Assembly (NCBI GenBank): GCA_036365515.1 | Contig: CM070873.1 | Coordinates: forward strand, 176,072,104-176,136,103 | DNA length: 64,000 nt | Origin: Torymus aiolomorphi | Taxonomy: Eukaryota > Arthropoda > Insecta > Hymenoptera > Torymidae | Reading direction: 5' to 3' | Shown: positions 11,645 through 20,563 of the stretch, piece after piece | How the letters are laid out: the number at the start of each line of letters is the position of its first letter | Position numbering within the stretch: position 1 is the first letter of the stretch | Program-made: the position numbers and the translations under genes | The notes under the pieces: model-generated | Seen by the model: only the letters and a program-made list of their open reading frames with translations | Database searches by the model: none | What the model was told of the DNA's origin: nothing

Positions 11645-11975
11645 TATCAAAAAAATCACATACAATAGTGGAACAGATATCAAGAGAGTAGGTTATGGAT
11701 GGTGTATCTTGTGTGTACACACCCAAAAAGCTCTACACAATTAAGCTAGTACATGTTGCTCTCTTACTTACACTCACACTAATACATTAATGCTAGGTAT
11801 AAATAGGAAAATTTTCTCATGCTCATTACATTGACGAACGGATAGTTCTCCGTAATACTCAGGAAAAAATACAGACTTTGTAAGTGTTAATTGTTAGTTG
11901 TAAAATTATGTGTTCATAATTAAGTTAATATACGTGGTTGTTAAAAGTTGTATTTTGTACTTTGCTACTAGCTGC

Positions 11976-12015
11976 CTGAAGAGGGACATAATCAATAAAG
12001 GATGTCCGAAACGTC
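11976..12015 (+). ncRNA. Hammerhead-ribozyme-like core, right Penelope-like copy
   Basis: CTGAAGA (11976-11982) is followed by a potential helix II in which GGAC pairs with GTCC, then GAAAC (12008-12012) and GTC (12013-12015). This is the CUGANGA / GAAA / UH order of hammerhead ribozymes, which are known in the terminal repeats of Penelope-like elements. The minimal helix III typical of those versions would be formed by the bases around GAAAC-GTC. Flanking helix I pairing was not verified. Confidence 0.5.
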
Positions 12016-12197
12016 GTAAAAAAACTATTGTTGTTATTTGCCATCTTCTCACGACAAACTCTGGTAGTAATTTTGGCCACTAGCTACAATTAACAATATT
12101 ATTAGACCACTACCATTAGCTGCTTTTATCAATAACATTATCTTGGTATTTCTCAGCATTGCAATGTTCATTTTCCATAAACTTTTATCTGGCTCAT

Positions 12198-12778
12198 TGT
12201 TACGTGTGAGACGTATTTGAGAATGTGGATGGTTCTGGTTCTCGGGTCGCTCCAAGTTTGTACTCGAAGCGATGCAGTGAAATACTAGTCGGGTTATATG
12301 TGAGTACTGATATTTATTTCTGTTAATAAGAGAGAGATATCCCTAACGTGTTTTAAATAGCGCGGCGCGGTTGACTGGCGATCGTCCTCTCGTGGATCGC
12401 TTATGCAGATCAGCTTCCCTGTTCGTCCTTCCTCGCTTGTTCCTGGATGGTCTTGAACTCCCGTTCCCGAATGGTCTTGAACTGCCCCTCATACGTGCTC
12501 TGTACTGTATTTATACCAGTACCAAAGTGTCCGTGGGTGGGAGTCAATCGCTAGCTTCGTCAATTGCCAATCGAGCCACCGTTTCAGCTTTTTGATGCTG
12601 TGTCCGATGCGCCCTAGTTTCATTATCTCGTTCTTGGGTTCGACGTGCTGCAGTCTGCTGACATGCAGCTCGCTTCCATTCACGTGCTTGGGTTTCGGAA
12701 GTTTCCAGATCGCGTGCTGCTGACGCGCCGCTATAGTTGAGGTTCGATGCCCTGCGATTTGCTGACATGCAGCTCGCC
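12198..12778 (-). repeat. 3' LTR of the minus-strand Gypsy/errantivirus-type element
   Basis: Nearly colinear with 35949-36597: both begin TGTTAYGTGTGAGACGTA on the plus strand and share a run through CTAGTCGGGTTATATG, the GCGCGGCGCGGTTGACTGG block and the GACATGCAGCTCGC block. This copy has only one complete ~100-bp GACATGCAGCTCGC block where the other LTR has two. The outer boundary at 12198 is well defined by divergence. The inner boundary is uncertain: detectable similarity ends near 12778, but an LTR-like TAACA lies at 12827-12831. Confidence 0.75.
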
Positions 12779-13264
12779 TCTGATAGCGCGATTAATCTCT
12801 AGAAGCCTCTACTCGTAACACGTCTGAGGGCCGCAACATCGGCTTCCTGGTCGATGCCCAAAGCCCAAGCCTCGAAAAAAAATTCCTGTGTTCTGGGTTG
12901 GGGCTGGCCTCCTTGAAGGATTGGCCAAAGTTTTTGCCTTTATCCTCATCGTGCGGTCGCTGAGGTTGCTTAGGTTGGCTTTTTTTCACATTTATTCTCA
13001 TCGAGCGATTGCTGAGGTTGCTTAGGTTGGCTTTTTTTTTGCGGAGCGGTTTACAATTGTTTGCTAGCTAGTGTTCCCTGTGTATTTGTTACAAATTAAG
13101 TATAGAGCAAAAAAATGTTTTTATGTGTAATGTATTGTTCGTGTTTGTGTGCCTAATAATTACAAATCTTATAATCTATATCTATCTCTCTCTTTTTATA
13201 ATTACAATAAATTAAGTTACATAAGATACGAGGTTGTAATCTTGTGCTCTTTTTCCCCTTCTTG
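12779..13264. other. Region between 3' LTR homology and env; short tandem repeat and purine tract
   Basis: Contains two copies of a ~52-bp unit with GCTGAGGTTGCTTAGGTTGGCTTTTTTT (about 12935-13038). Just below the env stop, the minus strand has a purine-rich run (RC of CTCTTTTTCCCCTTCTT, about 13247-13263) that could be the polypurine tract. If so, the LTR would extend to about 13246 and the other LTR would be truncated. Both readings remain open. Confidence 0.35.
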
Positions 13265-15082
13265 CTAAGAACATATGGACTGCGTACTATCGAATATCCG
13301 CTGCCCCCGAGCTGGGTAGGAACGGTCCTGTAGGCCTAGTTCGTGAAGATGCGGAAGGCTAAATACTCGACCTCCTGCTGTTGAATAGCGTACGACTGGA
13401 CCCTGGGGTTGTCGAGCGGGTGCTTGGATGCCTGTAAAAATATCTCTGTTGATTAGTAGCGGGCGCCCCCCTTTCGGCCAGATTTTCCAAAGTATTGCCA
13501 CTATTGATATGATTACTATTACCGATCCACCGGAGTATGATACTAATTGCCTGAGTGCGACGAATTCGTCGTCAATCTCTTGGTTCTGGTCCACCTCGCG
13601 AGCCTGATTGATGATCTCGTTCAGCTCTTCGCCCGTTTTCAGAAATTGGGCCTGAGCGTTTGTGTCTGTGGGCGAGTTTGCAGGCCCTTCCATTATATGC
13701 CGCATTAATGCACTTGAGTCGACCATTGTGGTGTTAATTATCTCCGATATATTCAGCCCGCTCCCGCCGTATGTCACCTGTTTGAATTCAGTGGTTACCT
13801 CGTGGGTCGCGTTTAATCGTATAAATTCTGATCGGGCCGTGCACCCTCCTGGTAACTCGAGTAGACCGACTCCTTGTATTAGGACTACCTGATCTGCTGC
13901 TCTCATACAGCTCACTAATAACTTGTCCTTGGTTCCGGCCGAGAACATCCAGGTGTTCGGCGAGCTCGTTCTAGCCCAAAATGTAGTACTTAATTTTATT
14001 ATTCTGATATTACAAGCAGCGGGTCTAGACAGCTCTTGCCTGGCGGCTACTTTGACTTTGCATGTTGCTCGATCGTCGAGTAACTGTTCGTGGTCTGTTC
14101 CCCTGCAAATGTATAAGTTATTGACGCGTTTGCACTTACTTAATGTCTCCGGTTGGATACTGATATATGCGTCCTTAGCTCGACTGAGCGCAAAGAATGG
14201 TATATTTGGCCAACTGTACGCGTATGCCGTTGATCCATTTGCAGTGGTCTGTGGTATTGGCCATGGATATGATTTATACAGATCATACTCGCGGTAATCG
14301 GTTAGTGGTATCGCGATGTAATATATAAGTTGCGAATCACATAACATGATCGAAACATCCGCAATTTTCACTAAATCAGTTATGCTGCCATTCTCGCTCG
14401 GAATCGGGAATGCGGCGCCCGACACCGTTGTGGAAACTAATCGCGCTGTCTCTCCTACCTGAGCTGGGTCTATGAATCGCGGGTGGATTGATCCCTGAGC
14501 TGCGAAGAGGATTGCGTCTGTTAGGGTCTGCACGTCAATCTCATATTGTAATATTTGCTCTTCGAGTATCTGTACTGCTCTGTTGGAGGCTGCTTCCACT
14601 TTTTCTTATTGTTGTTCCTGTTTTAATATCTGTAAATGCTTTTCGATTTCCATGGTTTCTTTTTGCAATATACCTAATTCTCTGTACTCAATCTCCGTTT
14701 GATTTATTAGAAGTTTTGATAATTTAGATGTTCTCGTTTTTGTCCCTGCTATCAAGCCCTTTATTTCCTTTTCGGTGGTTTCGTCGAGCGTTCCAAATAG
14801 GAATTTGCTCACCTTGCCCACTGCGGAGAACCATGCGCGGCGTTCCCGGTTATGCTTGGGGTGTTCGTGTCCTTGCATTAATTCGAACACTCTCTCCATA
14901 TCTTGACTACAGGTCTTTATTTGTTTGTAGATGCCTTTCAATTGTACATATTGGTTTTCATTCTTGTTTTCCTTCCGAAACCGTGTTAATATTCTCCAGC
15001 TTTCCATTAATTTATCTCCCTGCTGCGTTAGTGGTTCCAAATCTATTTGCTGTATTATTCTCCATGTAGTACTGGATATCAC
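13265..15082 (-). pseudogene. env: Errantivirus-type envelope (F-like fusion) protein, one in-frame stop
   Basis: A minus-strand frame of about 600 codons is interrupted by a single TAA at 14606-14608. In the upstream part, residues 79-82 read RERR, a furin-type cleavage site, followed at once by a hydrophobic segment with the pattern of the fusion peptide of baculovirus F/errantivirus Env proteins. Heptad-like Glu/Leu stretches follow. The downstream part has paired cysteines, N-glycosylation sequons (NGS, NAT, NIS, NTT), a transmembrane segment at residues about 359-374 and a ~70-residue tail. A signal peptide was not found: upstream of 15082 the frame meets a stop, so the N-terminus is lost or encoded by an upstream exon, as errantiviral env is expressed from spliced RNA. 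Confidence 0.8.
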
Positions 15083-15699
15083 GAGGGAGCTGAGTTGTTC
15101 TACTAGTATTCACGGGTTTCCTTCCATTGGTCGTATAGTCGCCATCGCATTTTCCTGGCTTCAAATTGCCCTGTCATCAGATATTCCTATTTCTCATTTC
15201 CTTTTTTTTTCTTTTCCCATTTCTTTCTTTCTATCGGATTTTTTCTAAATACGTTCTAAGTATTATTGTTGTTTTACGGTGATGTACTTATTTTACTGTT
15301 TTTAGTATTATAATTTATATATTTTTGATGCCCTATTCCGTTTACGGTAAGTATTATTTATTTATGATAATTTAAAATATCATATGAAGCATTTTATAGG
15401 CATAATCGCCCTTGGCACCTTGCTCTGTTTTTAATATTATTTTTATATTAGATGACGCAATTGATTACAATTCACAATTCTCATGCATGGTAAAAAAATG
15501 CAATGTTAGCTATTATATGTTGCCGAGTGTTTTCCTTGAGTACCCGAAATCGGTGTCTGCCGGTGGTGTGTGTTTCCAGGAATCGGCCGTCGCACGATGC
15601 TGAGACAGCGCTCACGCCGTGCCGTGGCTCGGCGTGGGGAGCTCCTGTTGTCCAGTGATTTTCTGGTATAAATTAGATGTGTTCCAGGTAATAGCATTA
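15083..15699. other. AT-rich junction between env and the plus-strand gene copy
   Basis: T-rich and stop-rich on the plus strand. Either the left edge of the 12-kb interruption lies here or this is the env leader. No coding motif was seen. Confidence 0.3.
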
Positions 15700-16509
15700 G
15701 TAGCTTTCTTTCCGTATCATTCGTATCATCGCTATTCGTGGGAGCTATGGAAGTCACCGGAATGTTTGCTGGTTTCCCCGTGAGGTTGGTCATCAGGCCA
15801 CTCCATCCGTCGTCTCCTCTGGTGAGTCGTGTATATATATCTATGTATGTTGTTTCGTCACTAGTTCTTCTAATTCTTATTATTATTATTTTTTTCTTGC
15901 GCTTATAGGTTCCACCCAGGGCCTGGGCGCAATGGTGGCAGAGGACGCGCTCGCGGGAGGCGACATTCTTTCCGTAGATCGTCCGGTGGTATCGGCGGCT
16001 CCCCGCGACAACCCGTTGGTCGACCCTGTGGCCAGTTGGGTCCGTCTCGAGGTGTCCCGGAAGGCTGGGGCCCGAGACCGTCATTTGCTCCGGCTCCGGT
16101 TCCGCTGTTGGAACGGATGCGCAGTTCTCTGTCGAGGAGGGAGACTGAGTGCCTGCGAGATGTGCTTGAATGAGAGACAGCTCGAGCGGATCATCAGGCG
16201 TCACATACTTGTGATGCTGGGGAGGTCGTCCATTCGATAAGGACGCCGCCTTCAAGTCCTGGCCCGAAACTGCTGGAGCCACGGGCCGTCGTACCAGATC
16301 GTGACTCGCCTCGTTCTCCTAGCTCCTCTGTGGATCGGGACTCCTTGGCACCTAATGATCACTCGGCGAGGGCCGTTTCTCCCACGGCGTGGTCTGTTCG
16401 AGCCGGGGTCGGCTGCCGCGCGCGGCACTTGCATACGTCGAAGCCATGTAAGCAACGTAGAAATACGTCTGAGGGCGGCCAGAGCTCCGAACCGGAATGC
16501 TGGGATTAA
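15700..16509 (+). pseudogene. RS/Pro-rich protein gene, left copy (degenerate)
   Basis: A plus-strand frame runs from 15910 to TAA 16507-16509 (about 200 codons) with a single internal TGA at 16171-16173. It follows a good intron: donor GTGAGT at 15822 and acceptor TTATAG ending 15908 (87 bp). The product is Gly/Arg-rich at first (GGRGRARGRRHSFRRSS), then has RPSFAPAPVPLLERMRSSLS, then a Ser/Pro-rich tail. The middle block aligns with PPSWFAPISRLTLEQMRQALS in the gene at 23299-24555, and the 3' flanks also match, so the two are paralogous copies. The upstream exon (ending 15821) meets a stop before any ATG. The long minus-strand frame across the same interval is probably antisense. Function unknown. 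Confidence 0.55.
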
Positions 16510-16639
16510 GTTTTTTCTTTTGTAAGTACTTGGGGCTCACCGCATTTCTTACTATTGGTATATATATAATAGACACACTTATCTGGGTTTATGGAGCCCA
16601 ACCCTGTATATTAGTACCTACAGCCGAGAGTTCCCTATG

Positions 16640-17091
16640 GCATGTGACTAAAGAAATAATGGACCCTGGGGTTATAGACTCTAGGTCGGGCCGCATAAAC
16701 CCCTATATTTAGAAATATTATGAAGCCTGGGCTGCATAATCAAAATCGGGCTCGATAAACCCCTATATATAAAAAACGGGCTTTATAAACCCCTTTCGAG
16801 AAATATATATATATTTCTTTTTGTTATAGATCTGCTGCTGGAATCTGTGCAGTCCTGGTCTGTCAATTTATATGAAGTAAAAAAATATTCTATTATCATA
16901 TAATTATAATATTGTGTAATAAGTATATGTTATGTTTAATTAATAAAACTGTATTTTAACTTCATTTGTTTGTATGTTTATTTCTGGATACCTTTCCTTT
17001 ACTCCATTGAGTTCCCAATTATTTCTTACAAAAATATAAAAAATCAAAAAATTCTGTTTCGAGAAAAAACCGCTGCTAACTGCTTTAGCAG
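16640..17091 (+). repeat. 3' module shared by both RS-rich gene copies, left copy
   Basis: Starts with GACTAAAGAAATAATGGACCCTGGGG (compare 24568) and ends with a palindrome CTGCTAA-CTGCT-TTAGCAG at 17073-17091 followed by AAT..TTCCTCAAAGA (compare 24868-24886). Between them, the phrase CGGGCY..ATAAACCCCTATA is repeated three times (about 16684-16795) only in this copy. Conservation of both landmarks in the same order supports a segmental duplication that includes 3' untranslated sequence. Confidence 0.5.
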
Positions 17092-17983
17092 AATGTTTCC
17101 TCAAAGAAAATTGATAAGGTACATCAAATAATTTTTTTTTTTTAATGTTTATGTTTTCCGTATATCTTATTTTTCATAAATACATTATTCAAAATGTTTT
17201 AGAAAATTATATTTATAATAGTTATGTAGTAAAAGTTGCTACTTTTTCAAATTCTCAATTGTAAGTCCAAAAAAATAAGACTTTTAAGTCATCTATTTGA
17301 CCTCAGAATTCAGTCAGTTCCGAGTTTCTTAAGAATCTGTATTTATGAGATGTAACCCCGAGAAAGTTCTTTAGAATTCGTAAAATTAGTTAATTTTTCT
17401 GAAAAATATCTACTTTTTCAAATTTGCCTTTTTAAGTCAAAAATAACTCGTGAGTAGTTTTAAAATACGTAATTTAGAAGGTAATCAAAAAATGTCTCTT
17501 TTTATAAATGTTTGTGATACCCGAATTGGGAAATAGTAATGCTGGTTCATTTGATCGTTATATAATGGGAAGCACCTGCCTGGTGTCAGTCGTTCGCAGC
17601 GCCGTGGCCGCATGATACTTGCTATGCGGTGGCGCTCTTGTGTACTATGCGCAGCGGTGTGCGACTGCGCTTGCTTGCAGTCTGCCGATGCGGTCGTCGC
17701 ACGTGGGTCTCGGCCCACAAGTTCAACCGTAATGATACATTCATCATTTATTTATTCCCTTTATTATCCTATTATGATGTATATTATTATAATTTACTAT
17801 CCTATCTGTATGTTTATTTTATTTACTTGATGTACTTTTATTTTAACAATTATTTGTATTTCTTTATAACATTAATTACTTTTTCTTTTTAAAAGAAAAA
17901 AATTATATTGTTTAATATTTCTTTATGTAGAAACTACATGATGTCTTCTATATCATGTGTTTTAAATCATATCTCATAAGAAT
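17092..17983. other. AT-rich interval with a GC-rich patch at 17575-17725
   Basis: No gene recognised. The patch 17575-17725 (GGTGGCGCTCTTGTG, ACTGCGCTTGCTTGCAG, GATGCGGTCG) loosely resembles the ~67-bp tandem unit at 20361-20496 that precedes the JmjC gene, so it may be the decayed upstream region of another copy of that unit. Confidence 0.25.
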
Positions 17984-18057
17984 AACCTTGTAGCGCGGTC
18001 GGCAAGGTGCTTGTCTATCAACCTAAGGGTAGAGGGTTCGATCCGCACTCCCCTTAA
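17984..18057 (+). other. tRNA-like sequence with Pol III boxes A and B (SINE head or tRNA relic)
   Basis: TAGCGCGGTCGGCAAGG resembles an A box and GGTTCGATCCG is a near-consensus B box at tRNA spacing. A long T-rich run (18058-18092) follows at once, as at a Pol III terminator. The acceptor stem cannot be paired properly and the anticodon stem is imperfect, so it is not a functional tRNA; a tRNA-derived SINE or pseudogene is likelier. Confidence 0.5.
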
Positions 18058-18065
18058 TTTTTTTT

Positions 18066-18092
<27 letters not shown>

Positions 18093-18097
<5 letters not shown>

Positions 18098-18935
18098 GGA
18101 AATGTTCTGTTGTAAAAGTATTTTAATTTAAATAAATTTTGAAAATAAATTAAGTTTAATCAATGCGATTATAATTATAAATTGTGTTGTAATTGACACT
18201 TAATATGTGTATTTTTGTTGTTATACTTTCCGTAATTGTTATTTTTTTTAAACATTATATTTTTTCTCGCTATGGAATATTTAATGCATTTAAATCAATG
18301 ATTCTAGAAGCAAGTGCAAAAAATGCTTTTGCTTACTTTCTGCTTCCTTCTTTCTAAGAAGTATACCTGCGGTCATTGTACCGTATCTTTCAATTTCATG
18401 AATGAGCTGACATATATTTGGAGTGGTGCGATTGACTCTGCAAATCCTACATTCCTGGATTGCATAGATTATAATTTTCCTTATTTTATACGGTTATTAT
18501 ATGATAACTAATGATGTTGCATTTACTATATTAAGTTATTTTTTCCTTAAATATTCTGCTACGTTTTGATAATTGTTTAAACGATTTCTATGTATTTCCG
18601 TCGCTCTAATTAATAATAATGATCCAATACCTACAATATTATTGTTACATCTTAATTATTAATAAGTAATCGATTACTTTCAATGCGATTACACTAACGT
18701 AAAAAAATTAATAATTAACTGTTACTAAAAATTTTGTTCATAATTTATTATAATTTCTTGTCTATCTATTGAACAATAATCGATCACCATTACACTTGTA
18801 ACGATATAAATTGAAATCGTAATCCTTAACTAGTATGTGTCTTATAATCTCCTTTATTCATATAAAAGTGGCCGTAATTCATAATATCATTCACTTATTC
18901 CTATCATACGTGTATACGCTGTCATTGTGGTAGTA
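18093..18935. other. AT-rich interval with a small C2H2-like fragment
   Basis: Mostly non-coding. A 65-codon plus-strand frame at 18314-18511 includes YTCGHCTVSFNFMNEL, which has the C-x2-C-x3-F-x5-L half of a C2H2 finger but no following histidines. Given the zinc fingers of the gene at 20564-23111, it may be a relic of a related copy; chance is also possible. Confidence 0.25.
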
Positions 18936-20360
18936 AGGTGAAATGCCCTAAGTCGGAACAAGCTAAAAGTGATGCCTATACCTGGACAGTTAAATTCTCA
19001 TAGTAAAATAAATGTTTAAGCAGTAAGATAATTATTTTAAATATTCCAAGGTCTTAGCTACAAGTAGGCGTGAATATTGTTTGATTTAAATATTAATTTA
19101 AACTATAAAATAAATTAAAAGTTTAGCTCCAAATCGCATTTAAAGTAGTCTACTTTCATACAAATCATGTATTTTTTATAGCTTGACCCTTTATAAGAAA
19201 AAAGACATAATTTAACCCCAAAGTCAAAAAATAATAATCACAAATCAAAATATTCATATTTTGAAATAAATTAGGAAGTAAACAGAACTTAAATTATAAT
19301 TATGTATTAAAATATTCCATGTCCAACTATAGAGCTATTTTGAAATACGAGTGCTCCATACCGGGACACGACAGCAGTAGCTGTCCAACTATAGGTAAGT
19401 ATTCGATACGCGCATTCCTTAAGTCGGACAGTGCAATCTACGCGTGACTTTTCAACAGAAATAGTACAATTATTGAAGTAATTGTACGTAAATAGTAACT
19501 TAAATAAATTATTAATTAGGATGTATCTGAATAGTCTTGGCTAGTGCTGTAACAACTGTGAAAATTAGCAGCTTCAAAACATAACCTCAAAAGTAGTTAG
19601 AAGGTAAGTTGTATTAAAACAGTAAGTGAAAGGAAATTATCTATGTCAAAATAACTCTTAACAAAAGTATTTTTTCAGATTATAAACTTATTTATATAAA
19701 ATCTAATTTGTGATGTTAAGGATGCTATTCACTCAAAAACTCAACTTTTAACATTTAATATATAGTCTACTTAAGATTCTTCATCAATATAATACATGAA
19801 ATATAAGAAAATAATAGATTGACATAGATAATGTAAAGTAGTTGTACGATAATGTAAAAAAAATAAGGTCTAAAACAATTAAAGAAAATTGAGATTAAAT
19901 CAAGGAAGAGAAAACAAAATTATGCACAAAATTAGACGACCTGGAGAAAAACTATCATGTCTTGAAATGCTTGTTTTGCAACAAAAAATGCCAATTAAAC
20001 AAGAAAGGATTTCAATTTTTGTTTATTTACTGTTAAATATTATATTTCGATGTATAACTGAAGTTAATGATTCGATAAAGTTCAATTTGCCAATATAATT
20101 GCATTTAAATTTAATTTGTCCCGGTATAGGTTGCACCTCTGTCCAGGTATTAGCGTAGTTTGAATTCAATATATCCAACTATAGGTTAGACTTATTTTTG
20201 TTAATACAATTAAAATATTAGTTGAAAAATGTTTTTTTTTTAAATTACTTTAAATAATTTGAATATTGTGTTAAAGCTTTTAAAAAATAATTATGTTTCA
20301 TTAAAAATGGCGAAATCCACGATAACAAAAAATGCTGTCCCGCTATAGCGCGTTTCACCT
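18936..20360. mobile_element. TA-flanked DNA transposon relic (1.4 kb, pogo/Tc1-mariner-like ends)
   Basis: The ends are inverted: AGGTGAAATGCCCTA at 18936 and the complement of AGGTGAAACGCGCTATAG ending 20360. They are flanked by TA at 18934-18935 and 20361-20362. Subterminal words such as GTCCAACTATAGG and GTCCCGGTATAGG recur (about 19322, 19383, 20118, 20165, 20335). The surrounding ~67-bp tandem repeat shows the pre-insertion sequence: GTGGTAGTA before the element and GGCGCT..GCGCTGCGCTAGCCTGC after it are contiguous in the neighbouring intact unit. No transposase is recognisable; a 69-codon Lys-rich frame at 19889-20098 has no known motif. Confidence 0.75.
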
Positions 20361-20496
20361 TATGTGGCGCTCGGCTTGCGCTGCGCTAGCCTGCGGCACA
20401 CAGACACGCGGCGTAATTGTGGTAGTAACTGGCGCTCTACCTGTGCTGCGCTTAGCCTGCAGCACACGGACATGCGGCGTAATTGTGGTAGTAACT
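20361..20496. repeat. ~67-bp GC-rich tandem repeat (2 units)
   Basis: Units start near 20361 and 20429 and share GCGCTGCGCT(T)AGCCTGC(A/G)GCACAC(A/G)GACA(C/T)GCGGCGTAATTGTGGTAGTAACTGGCG. A remnant GTGGTAGTA lies to the left of the inserted TA element at 18926-18935, so the array predates that insertion. It sits just upstream of the putative JmjC gene's first exon. Confidence 0.7.
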
Positions 20497-20563
20497 GGCG
20501 GTCTCTAGATTACGCTCGCATGCTTTTCATTCATAATTCGCTTTTCAAAGCTACTGTGCCAAA

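Larger units (their letters stand above)
9983..12097. mobile_element. Two Penelope-like element 3' ends in head-to-head inverted arrangement
   Basis: The sequence is an imperfect 2.1-kb inverted repeat. The left copy (10858 down to about 9983, minus) and right copy (about 10866 to 12097, plus) meet at their 5'-truncated ends near 10860. Both retain the GIY-YIG region and a terminal segment with CTGAAGAGGG...GAAACGTC. The right copy additionally keeps the C-terminal RT region. Both outer boundaries share GTAATTTTGGCCACTAGC, so either flanking sequence is part of the repeat or a segment was inverted after insertion. Neither copy is intact. Confidence 0.8.

Noticed and set aside
15506..16282. 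258-codon minus-strand frame
   Set aside because: Lies antisense to the RS-rich gene copy, whose plus-strand frame, splice sites and paralogue give a better explanation.
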